From: Myxococcales bacterium | GTDB lineage: Bacteria; Myxococcota_A; Polyangia; Palsa-1104 | Reading direction: 5' to 3' | DNA: 64,000 nt | Assembly (NCBI GenBank): GCA_003170275.1 | Contig: PNAM01000065.1 | Location: forward strand, 9,211-73,210 | Shown here: one piece after another, positions 1 through 8,564 of the stretch | Layout of the letters: each line of letters starts with the position of its first letter | How positions within the stretch are numbered: position 1 is the stretch's first letter | The notes under the pieces: model-generated | Told to the model about the DNA's origin: nothing | Database searches by the model: none | What the model saw: the letters and a program-made list of their open reading frames with translations, nothing else | Made by a program: the position numbers and the translations under genes

Positions 1-1
1 C

Positions 2-946
<945 letters not shown>

Positions 947-965
947 CCGAGACAGGGGTGGATCG

Positions 966-1961
966 ATGAAGCTTCGTTGGGCGTTGTTGGGAGCGCTGTG
1001 CGCCTGGTCGTCGATCGCGCGCGCCGAAGAGGCCGCGCAGGTGGCCGAGGCGCGGCAGCGGTTCAAGGAGGGCGCCGAGCTGGTGCAGAAGGCGCAATGG
1101 GCCGAGGCGCTCACCTCGTTCGAGCTGTCGGCCAAGCTGCGGCCGCACGCGATCACCACCTACAACATCGGCGCGTGCGAGCGGGCGCTCGGCCGCTACA
1201 CCCGCGCGCGCGCCACGCTCGAGCGTGCGCTGTCGCAAAATGCGCAGGCCGCGGCGGGCGGCGCGCAGCAGCTCCCGGACAGCCTGGTCTCCGAAGCGCA
1301 CGGCTACGCCGCCGAGATCGATCGGCTGCTCGCGCACGCCGAGGTGAGCATCGAGCCGCCCGACGCGGCGATCGCCGTCGACGGCCGGCCGCTCGAGGTG
1401 GGCGGGGGCACGCCGCCGGTGCTCTCGGGCGGCACGCTTCCGCCGGGGCCGGGGAGCGCGCCGCCGGTGGCCCGCTTCGAGCTGGTGGTCGACCCGGGCA
1501 CGCACGTGATCACGCTCTCTCGCAAGGGCTTCGGCGACGTGGTGCTGCACCGCACGCTGCAACCGGGATCGCACACGCAGCTCACGCTCGCGCTCGACCG
1601 GCTGCCGGCGACGCTGCACGTGGCGTCGAACAAGGACGGCGCGGTGGTGACGGTCAACGGGCTCGACGTGGGCGTGGCGCCCGTCGACGTCGAGCGGCCG
1701 GCCGGCAGCTACCGCGTGGTGGTCAAGAAGCCCGGCTGCGCGCCGTACGAGACGCAGGTGGCGGTGCGGCCCGGCGAGGAGGCCAACCTGCGCGCCGCGC
1801 TCGAGGTGCAGAAGACGCCGGTCTACAAGCGCTGGTGGTTCTGGAGCCTGGCGGGCGGCGTGGTGGTGGGCGCGATCCTCGGCGGTTACTTCGGCGCGCA
1901 GGCGGCCCAGACGCCGAAGGTCGACGGCGGAGGGCTCGGGTGGGCCATCCAGCTCCGGTAG
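966..1961 (+). CDS. Secreted/anchored TPR and PEGA-domain protein
   Basis: 331 residues. An N-terminal signal peptide (MKLRWALLGALCAWSSIARA) is followed by a TPR-like helical segment at about residues 25-100. Two PEGA-type beta domains follow, at about 125-208 and 210-280; the second has the typical VTVNGLDVG and AGSYRVVVKKPG signatures. A C-terminal membrane segment (WWFWSLAGGVVVGAILGGYF) lies near residues 297-317. PEGA domains are common at the surface of myxobacteria and planctomycetes and often sit beside Ser/Thr kinases, as here. A GGGGTGG ribosome-binding site lies 5-11 bases before the ATG. The end overlaps the next gene by 22 bp. A role in holding a cell-envelope complex together is inferred from architecture only. 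Confidence 0.85.
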   Translation: MKLRWALLGALCAWSSIARAEEAAQVAEARQRFKEGAELVQKAQWAEALTSFELSAKLRPHAITTYNIGACERALGRYTRARATLERALSQNAQAAAGGAQQLPDSLVSEAHGYAAEIDRLLAHAEVSIEPPDAAIAVDGRPLEVGGGTPPVLSGGTLPPGPGSAPPVARFELVVDPGTHVITLSRKGFGDVVLHRTLQPGSHTQLTLALDRLPATLHVASNKDGAVVTVNGLDVGVAPVDVERPAGSYRVVVKKPGCAPYETQVAVRPGEEANLRAALEVQKTPVYKRWWFWSLAGGVVVGAILGGYFGAQAAQTPKVDGGGLGWAIQLR

Positions 1962-3928
1962 GCGCGCTCGCCCTGATCGCGCTGCTCGGAACGGGCTGTC
2001 AGGACTTGCCGTTCGGCGAGGTCCTGGTGGTAGTCGACTCCGAGGCGAGCGTGCCGGCGTTCGTCGGGCGGCTGCGCGTCGACCTCTACGACGTCGGCGG
2101 CGCGTGGTACGAGTCGCGCGAGATCGCCGCGCCCGAGGCTGCCGGCTGGCCGCTCAGCTTCAGCGTGTTTTCGAGCGAGCCCGCCGGCAAGCGCGTGCGC
2201 CTGCGCCTGCGCGGCTTTCCCGAGGACGGCACGCGCGACTATCGCGGCGAGCGCTTCGCACCGGCGGCGCCGTTCGTCGGGCCCAGGGTCGCGCACTCGG
2301 CGAGCGATCTGTGCCAGAGCCCGCCGCTGTTGGCGGAGGGCGAGACGCTCACCTTGCGGCGTGGCGCGGCGCCGATCACCACCGCCGTCGCCGCGGGCGC
2401 GTGCAAGGCGACGCAGCTGGCGGGCTCGGTGGCGGCGCGCGTGGTGATCACCGAGAGCGCGAGCTACCGCTTCGAGGTGGTCGGCGTGGTGCCGGGCCAG
2501 CGCGTCGGCGGGTTTCTCAGCGACACGACCTTGTTCCTGCGCAGCCGCTGCGACGATCCGGCGAGCCAGCTCGCCTGCAACGACGTGGGATCGCCCACGC
2601 CCGACACCGACTATGTGCCGCGGCTGATCGTGACGCTCGATCCCGGCGAGTACCTGCTCGTGACCGGCGCGAACTTCGCCGACGTCTCCGACGTCTCGCT
2701 GCGCTGGGCGCACGCCGATGCGTGGGATGCGCCGTCGCCCGACGGGGGCGCTCCACCCGCGGCCCCGATCCTGCCGTCGCTGCTGGTGGACGGCGCCGAT
2801 CTGACGCCGGCGACCGAGCCGCAGCCGAACCTGGCGATCGATCGATTGATCGACGTCCAGGTGCGGCCGGCGAGGCGCGCGACCGTCGCGGTGCTGTTGC
2901 GCGGCGAGTGCCTTGGCACGCAGGCCGATCTCGCGGGCGGGCGAAGCTGCGTGGACACGGCCGGCGTGCTCGCGCCGGTGGCGCAGGCGCCGCTCGTCGA
3001 CGGCCTGCAGCGCCCGGGCGCGAGCGTCGCCGGGAGCTGGGCGGCCGAAGCCCCGCTCGATTGCACCGGCGCGCTGCGTCCCGCGTCGATCAGCTCGGAC
3101 GGCATCGCGCTGTTCGACGAGGAGGTGTGCGTGCCCGGCGGCGCGTACACCGTCGGCTCGGCCCAGTTGGTCGGGCGCGGGGACCAGAATGGCGTGCCGC
3201 AGCAGGTGGCGGTGGTCGATCCCATGCGGCTCGACAAGTTCGAAGTGTCGGTGGCGCGCTACCGCGAGGCGCTGCGCCAGGGGTTCAAGTCGCCCGACGA
3301 CTCGCCGACCGCGAACGACGGCTTCATCGATCCGCTGGCGTTGGTCGATCCAAACGCCTGCACCTTCAGCGGCGACGCGGCCGCGCCACACTCGCCAGAG
3401 TTCCGCGAGAAGCTGCCGCTCAACTGCGTGAGCTGGACGACGGCGCGCGCGCTGTGCCGCTTCCTGGGCGGCGATCTGCCGACCGAGGTGCAGTGGGAAT
3501 GGGCGGCGACCGCCGCGAGCCGGCCGGCCAAGACCGTGTACCCGACGGGAGACACGCTGCCCGATTGCTCGCACGCCGTCTACGGCCGCTCGATGGACAC
3601 CTCCGCGTGCATCGACAGCGGGGTCGGTCCGACCGATCTCGACGATCCGGTCGCGCTCGCCGACCTGACGCCGGGCGGGGTGGCCGGCATGACCGGCAAC
3701 GTGAGCGAGTGGGCGCTCGACAGCTTCCATCCGTATGGCGATCCGTGCTGGTGGCAGGCGCCGCTGCGCAACGTGCAGTGCTGGGAAGACGAAGCGCCGC
3801 TGCGCGCGCAACGCGGCGGCCACTGGGCGCAGATCCCATCGGGGCTGCCGGCGGCCGAGCGCAACTCGTTTTCGCCGTCCGGGTTCATCGATCGCGGCGT
3901 GCGCTGCGCCCGCGCGGGAGGACCGTGA
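1940..3928 (+). CDS. SUMF1-fold (formylglycine-generating-enzyme-like) lipoprotein, large
   Basis: About 662 residues from a GTG that overlaps the PEGA gene by 22 bp. This start gives a short hydrophobic leader ending in an LGTGC lipobox. Residues about 20-390 form an N-terminal region of beta-rich character that I do not recognise. Residues about 397-660 carry a SUMF1/FGE-fold module (CVPGGAYTVG, DKFEVSVARY, PLNCVSW, LPTEVQWEWA, GMTGNVSEWA, QRGGHW, GVRCAR). True formylglycine-generating enzymes have two catalytic cysteines just after the RGGSW block; here that stretch has none, so sulfatase-activating activity is unlikely. A binding or structural role is more plausible. The end overlaps the next gene by 4 bp. 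Confidence 0.82.
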   Translation: MGHPAPVGALALIALLGTGCQDLPFGEVLVVVDSEASVPAFVGRLRVDLYDVGGAWYESREIAAPEAAGWPLSFSVFSSEPAGKRVRLRLRGFPEDGTRDYRGERFAPAAPFVGPRVAHSASDLCQSPPLLAEGETLTLRRGAAPITTAVAAGACKATQLAGSVAARVVITESASYRFEVVGVVPGQRVGGFLSDTTLFLRSRCDDPASQLACNDVGSPTPDTDYVPRLIVTLDPGEYLLVTGANFADVSDVSLRWAHADAWDAPSPDGGAPPAAPILPSLLVDGADLTPATEPQPNLAIDRLIDVQVRPARRATVAVLLRGECLGTQADLAGGRSCVDTAGVLAPVAQAPLVDGLQRPGASVAGSWAAEAPLDCTGALRPASISSDGIALFDEEVCVPGGAYTVGSAQLVGRGDQNGVPQQVAVVDPMRLDKFEVSVARYREALRQGFKSPDDSPTANDGFIDPLALVDPNACTFSGDAAAPHSPEFREKLPLNCVSWTTARALCRFLGGDLPTEVQWEWAATAASRPAKTVYPTGDTLPDCSHAVYGRSMDTSACIDSGVGPTDLDDPVALADLTPGGVAGMTGNVSEWALDSFHPYGDPCWWQAPLRNVQCWEDEAPLRAQRGGHWAQIPSGLPAAERNSFSPSGFIDRGVRCARAGGP

Positions 3929-5322
3929 GGCTGCTCTTGCCGCTCGCGTTGGCGCTGTCGGCGTGCGCACCGACGGGCCAGCTGTTCCTGCACGTCGACA
4001 CCGATGCGCCGGTGCCGCCCACGCCGGGCGTGCGCGTCGATCCGGCGCGGCCGCGCGCGCTGTTCGATCAGCTGCGCATCGAGATCTTGCGCGACGGCGC
4101 GCCGGCGCTCGATCGCGGCGCGCGCGACTTCGGCGTCGACGAGGGAATGTTCCAGGACGGGCGCGTGTCGATCGGCATCGCGCCGGCGGTCGGCGACGCG
4201 GGGCTGAGCGCGCGCGTGCGGCTGTTCCGCGGCGATCGCGTGGTCGCGGGCGAGCCGCCGGCGCGCATCACGCTCGAGCGGGACGTCGCGCTGCCGGCGC
4301 TGGGCGCCACCGACGTGGTGCACCTGACCGTGCGGCTGCACGTCGACGACATCGGCCAGCCGCAGTCGGGCGATCCGGATCCCGGCGAGCCGGGCCCGTC
4401 GGAGGTGGGCCAGTGGTCCGGCGCGCAGCCGGTGCCGTGCGCCACGGCGGCCGGTGCGGACGAAGCGTGCGTGGTGGGCGGCGCGTTCTACATGGGCGAT
4501 CCGGCGCTCGGCGAGCTCGGCGGCGGCACGGACGCCGATCAAGAGCGGCTGGTGGTGGTCTCGCCGTTCTTCATCGATCTGCGCCCGCGCACGGCCGGCC
4601 AGTTTCGCACCCAGGCGCGGGGGGGCAAGCTCGGCTTCTCGGGCGACTACCTGGAGTGGAGCGGCGATCAGGATCCGACCAAGACCGAGGCCTGGTGCAC
4701 CATCGCGAACGGGCCGTCGGCGGGCGATCCCGACGACTCGCGCACGCGCCTGCCGGTCAACTGCATCTCGTATGACACCGGCCGGATCTTGTGCCTGTCG
4801 TACGATCGCGATCTGCCCACCGAGGCGCAGTTCGAGTTCATCGCCTCGGGGCGCGGCGCGGAGTGGGGCTACGTGTGGGGCAACGACGAGCCCGACTGCG
4901 CGTCCGCGGTGTGGGGGCGCGGCGGCGTCGGCGTCCACATATTCTATCCCGACACCTGCCGCCCGCCCGACACGATCGGCGGCCTGTTGCCGTCGGGCTC
5001 GGCGCTGCTCGATCGCGTGACCTTGATCGATCCGGTGAGCGGCGAGTCGCGCGAGGTGGTGGACCTGGCCGGCAACGTCGGCACCTGGGCCCTCGATCAG
5101 TGGAGCCGGCAGGACGAAGCGTACTGGTCGCAGCCGGGTGTGTTCCACGATCCGCTCGCCGATCTGGAGAGCCCCGCCGACGGGGACGCCCACTCGGAGC
5201 GCGGCGGCGGGTTCTATCTGCCGACCGCCCCGCTGCGCGCCGCGTTCCGCCAGAATCTGTTCGGCACCAACGCCGATCCGTCCGCCGGCGTGCGCTGCGC
5301 CCGACCCGGCGCGCCGAAATGA
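3925..5322 (+). CDS. SUMF1-fold lipoprotein, second copy
   Basis: 465 residues from a GTG in a GTGA overlap with the preceding gene. The start is well supported because it yields a clean lipoprotein leader (MRLLLPLALALSAC). A beta-rich N-terminal region of about 180 residues precedes a SUMF1-fold module (ACVVGGAFYMGD, LPVNCISYDTG, LPTEAQFEFIASG, DLAGNVGTWALDQW, SERGGGFYLP, GVRCARPG). As in its neighbour, the FGE catalytic cysteine pair is missing after the RGG block. The two genes are diverged tandem paralogues with the same domain order. Probably an outer-membrane-anchored binding or structural protein acting with the PEGA and kinase neighbours; the ligand is unknown. Confidence 0.84.
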   Translation: MRLLLPLALALSACAPTGQLFLHVDTDAPVPPTPGVRVDPARPRALFDQLRIEILRDGAPALDRGARDFGVDEGMFQDGRVSIGIAPAVGDAGLSARVRLFRGDRVVAGEPPARITLERDVALPALGATDVVHLTVRLHVDDIGQPQSGDPDPGEPGPSEVGQWSGAQPVPCATAAGADEACVVGGAFYMGDPALGELGGGTDADQERLVVVSPFFIDLRPRTAGQFRTQARGGKLGFSGDYLEWSGDQDPTKTEAWCTIANGPSAGDPDDSRTRLPVNCISYDTGRILCLSYDRDLPTEAQFEFIASGRGAEWGYVWGNDEPDCASAVWGRGGVGVHIFYPDTCRPPDTIGGLLPSGSALLDRVTLIDPVSGESREVVDLAGNVGTWALDQWSRQDEAYWSQPGVFHDPLADLESPADGDAHSERGGGFYLPTAPLRAAFRQNLFGTNADPSAGVRCARPGAPK

Positions 5323-7139
5323 CTCGCGGGGGGTGGCTGCTCCTGGCCTGCGCTGCCGGATGCGCGCATCGCGGCGGGCTGGCCGCGGAGGATCCGGCCG
5401 CGCACGCGCAGGCGATGGCGAACGAGGTGGAGGGGTTGCGCGGGCTCGGGGAGAAGTCGCCGCTGCGCATCGAGATCCTCGGCGACGCGCCGTTTCGCGC
5501 GGCGGTGCGCAAGAAGATCGAACGCGCGCGCACGGCGGGCGGCGAGCTGCGCGACCGCGCGTTCTTCGTCGCCTTCGGCTTCACCACGCCGGAGGTCGAT
5601 CCCGCCAAGCTGGTCAGCGAGGTGCTCGACGAGCAGGTGGTGGGCTTCTACGACGAGCTCGAGAAGCGGCTGTATCTGCGGCGCCTCGATCCGGCCAGGC
5701 CGGGGGCGAAGGCGGCCGGCGCGATCATCCTGGCGCACGAGATCGAGCACGCGCTGCAGGATCAGCACTTCGGCTTTCCCGATCCGCACCAGACCCTCGA
5801 CGACGACGCGCGGCTGGCGCGGGCGTCGGTCTACGAAGGGGACGCGACGCTGGTGATGATGGCCTACGGATCGCTGGTCGCGAAGCAGCCGCTCACCGAC
5901 GTGCTGGTGCGCGCCAGCCGCGCGTTGGCGAACCTGGGCGCGGATGCGCTGCTGCGCGCGGTCGGGCAGGACGCACCGAAGTTGCGCGAGGCGCCCACCC
6001 TGATCCGCGAGGCGTTCACGTTTCCCTACTTCGAAGGCATGCGCCTGCTCACCGAGCTGTATCGCACCGGCGGCTTTTCGCTGGTGAACCGCGCGTTCGC
6101 GCACCCGCCGGTCTCGACCGAGCAGGTGCTGCACCCCGTGAAGTACGCCGCCGGTGAGCAGCCGATCCCGGTGCGCACGCCGATCGCGCCGGCAGGAACG
6201 CACGCGGTGAGCACCGGCCGCCTCGGCGAGCTGGGCACGCGCGCGCTGCTCGAGATCTGCTTGCCGTACGCGGGCGCGAAGGCCGCGGCGGAAGGGTGGG
6301 GCGGCGACGCCTACGCGGTGGTCGAGACCAGCGGCGGCGCGCTCGCGCTGTTGTGGAGCACGGTCTGGGATTCCGAGGCGCAGGCGATGCGCTTCGAGCG
6401 TGCGCTGCGGGCGCAGGTGGCGTGCTGGCCGCCGGAGCCGACGGCCGCGGCGCAGGCGACGCGCTGGTGGATCCCGAATGGTCAGCGCATCGAGCGGGTG
6501 GGTACGCGGGTGTCGCTGGTGCGCGGGCTCGACGAGAGCGCGCGCGTGGCGCAGGCGGGCGTGCTGTTGGCGCTGGTCGATGCGCCGCTGCCGGCCGCGC
6601 CGCCGCTCGGCGAGCTGACGCTGGCGCCGCCCACGCCGCTGGCTGGCGAGCGACCCGAAGAGCGCGGCCAGATCGTGGACGGGCGCTATCGCTCCGAGCG
6701 GCTCGGCGTGGCGGCGCAGCTTCCGGCCGGGTTCGAGGCGTCGGTCGCGGAGCCGGGCTTCGATCTGATCCTCAAGCGCGCGCAGCCGTCACGCGCGTTC
6801 GCGCTGTTCAACTTCGCGCCCACCCGGCTGAGCCCGGAGTTCGAGGAGCAATTCTTCGCCGCGTTCCCCGAGCAGTTTGCCGTCGGGGGCGTGGGCCCAA
6901 AGGAGCAGGACCGTGGCCGCGGCCGGGTCGCCTTCGGCGAAGGCAGCGAGCGCAGTTGGTCGTTTCCCGGCCGCCCGCTGCGCGTGCGCGCGAGCCTGAT
7001 GCCCGTCTGCAACGGCCGCGCCACGATGATCTTCGCCCAGATCTGGGAAGACCCCGCCGGCTCCACCGTGCTCGATCAGTGGCTGTCGTCCTTCGAAGCG
7101 ATCGGCGGCACCCCGCCGGCCTGCCGCGACCTCAAGTAG
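5319..7139 (+). CDS. Putative zinc metallopeptidase lipoprotein (HExxH)
   Basis: 606 residues, ATG in an ATGA overlap with the SUMF1 gene. The leader ends CAAGC, a fair lipobox. A catalytic-type HEIEH motif lies at residues 140-144 inside ILAHEIEHALQDQHF, and a downstream YEGDAT (Glu173) is a plausible third zinc ligand, giving a gluzincin-like arrangement. The preceding block (LDEQVVGFYDELEKRLYLR) resembles uncharacterised bacterial metallopeptidase families. The C-terminal half (about 300-606) has no domain I recognise. It ends 2 bp from the convergent DUF4403-like gene. Substrate unknown. It is the last gene of the kinase-PEGA-SUMF1 operon. Confidence 0.75.
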   Translation: MTRGGWLLLACAAGCAHRGGLAAEDPAAHAQAMANEVEGLRGLGEKSPLRIEILGDAPFRAAVRKKIERARTAGGELRDRAFFVAFGFTTPEVDPAKLVSEVLDEQVVGFYDELEKRLYLRRLDPARPGAKAAGAIILAHEIEHALQDQHFGFPDPHQTLDDDARLARASVYEGDATLVMMAYGSLVAKQPLTDVLVRASRALANLGADALLRAVGQDAPKLREAPTLIREAFTFPYFEGMRLLTELYRTGGFSLVNRAFAHPPVSTEQVLHPVKYAAGEQPIPVRTPIAPAGTHAVSTGRLGELGTRALLEICLPYAGAKAAAEGWGGDAYAVVETSGGALALLWSTVWDSEAQAMRFERALRAQVACWPPEPTAAAQATRWWIPNGQRIERVGTRVSLVRGLDESARVAQAGVLLALVDAPLPAAPPLGELTLAPPTPLAGERPEERGQIVDGRYRSERLGVAAQLPAGFEASVAEPGFDLILKRAQPSRAFALFNFAPTRLSPEFEEQFFAAFPEQFAVGGVGPKEQDRGRGRVAFGEGSERSWSFPGRPLRVRASLMPVCNGRATMIFAQIWEDPAGSTVLDQWLSSFEAIGGTPPACRDLK

Positions 7140-7141
7140 CC

Positions 7142-8509
7142 TTAGCGCGTGCTTACGGGGGGAACGGCGGGCGGCGGCTCGGGACACGGCAGGTACACGG
7201 ATGCTTGGCCGGTGAGCGCTACGTACAGGCGCAAGTAGGATGCGTGCGCGTGCACGCCGGTCACCTCGATCTTCGACACCGTCGCCTGCAGACAGCCCTG
7301 GCCGTCGGCGAACGAGAGGTCCGAGGACAGCTTCGCGCGCACCTGCGCGAGGCGCTCGCCGATGTCCAGGCGCAACGCCTGGCGCGCCTGGTCGCGGATC
7401 GAGTCGCCGTCGAGCGCGGCCTTCAGGCGCAAGAGGAAGCTCGAGGTCTCGATGGTCGGCTCGAGATCCGGCACGCGCAGCTCGTTGTCGATCACCGTGG
7501 GGTGCCCGATCATGTACAGATCGCCGTCGAGCGTGGTCTTGATCGCGCCCTTGGCGACCGGCCCGTAGATGTGCAACTTGAGCACCAGCTGATCTTTCGA
7601 CGCGTACACCTCGGGCTTCTCGAGGTAGAGCTGCGGAAACTCCTTCGAGAAGAACAGCTTGCCGTCGGTGAACGCCAGCGACATGGCGCGCTGCAGCTCC
7701 TCGTAGCGCGCAGCGATCGGCACCGAGACGGTGAACGGCCCCGACGGGAGCGCCGCCACGTTGGCGAGCTTGGGCAGGCGCGCGGGCGCGGCGGGCGCGG
7801 CGCACGGCAGCGTCACCGACGGCGCGATCACGATCGCCAGATCCTTCTCCACGCCGTCGGCGAGCACGGTGGGACCCGCCTCGACCCCGAGCACGCGCAA
7901 CTCGGCGCAGCCGTGTGCGTCGCCCAGCGGCAGATCGATCGGCCGGGCGATGCGGTTGTGCGCCTCGCCGATCATCGGCTTGAGATCGAACTGAAACTCG
8001 CGCAGCTTCTCCTCGATCTGCTCCTTGATCTTGTCGAGCGCGCCGGCCAGGCTCTGCGCGAACTTGAGCCGGGCGTCGGACGAGGTCACCTCGACCTGCA
8101 TCGACTGCAGCCGCGCCACGTAGTCTGAGGTCACCACCGGCTCGGCGAGGATCTTGAGCTCGATCGGGAACTGCGTCTCGCCGAGCGGGAGATCGACGCG
8201 TGCGAACACCTGCGCCTGCACGCCGATGCGCCCTTGCAGGTACGACACCGCGAGCGAGACGCGCTGCCACAGATAGCGGCGCTCGGAGCCGAGCAGCGGA
8301 AACGAGCCGGCGCCGTTCTTCGGGATCTGCTCGTCGAGCGCCTTGCGCAGCGCGGCCGTCGACACGGTGGCGTGCACCACCACGCGCGAGGGCGCCGGAT
8401 CGGCCAACGCCTGCCCCGGCGTCGCCGGCGGCCGCGACGGATAGAGCGCGCTCAACCCCGAGCCGCAACCCGCCGCGCCCAACACCACCCAGACGAGGAT
8501 CTGCCGCAT
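7142..8509 (-). CDS. DUF4403-like lipoprotein
   Basis: 455 residues. A lipoprotein leader (MRQILVWVVLGAAGC) precedes a mature part with no membrane segment. The pattern of an early VHATVSTAALRKALDEQIP segment, a central YLQGRIGVQAQVFARVDLP strand region and a repeat of the same fold in the second half fits the DUF4403 family, secreted beta-rich proteins of unknown function. I assign it from overall resemblance without a search. It follows the cytochrome gene on the same strand after a 55-bp gap, so co-transcription is possible. It converges with the metallopeptidase gene. Confidence 0.6.
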   Translation of the reverse strand: MRQILVWVVLGAAGCGSGLSALYPSRPPATPGQALADPAPSRVVVHATVSTAALRKALDEQIPKNGAGSFPLLGSERRYLWQRVSLAVSYLQGRIGVQAQVFARVDLPLGETQFPIELKILAEPVVTSDYVARLQSMQVEVTSSDARLKFAQSLAGALDKIKEQIEEKLREFQFDLKPMIGEAHNRIARPIDLPLGDAHGCAELRVLGVEAGPTVLADGVEKDLAIVIAPSVTLPCAAPAAPARLPKLANVAALPSGPFTVSVPIAARYEELQRAMSLAFTDGKLFFSKEFPQLYLEKPEVYASKDQLVLKLHIYGPVAKGAIKTTLDGDLYMIGHPTVIDNELRVPDLEPTIETSSFLLRLKAALDGDSIRDQARQALRLDIGERLAQVRAKLSSDLSFADGQGCLQATVSKIEVTGVHAHASYLRLYVALTGQASVYLPCPEPPPAVPPVSTR

Positions 8510-8564
8510 CAGCCTTGATGCTAGCAGCTTCTTTCACGCGCGCCTGCGGGATGCTTCCGGGCGG

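Noticed and set aside
1940..5322. Active formylglycine-generating enzymes / sulfatase activators
   Set aside because: The two active-site cysteines after the RGG block are missing in both, and no sulfatase is nearby.
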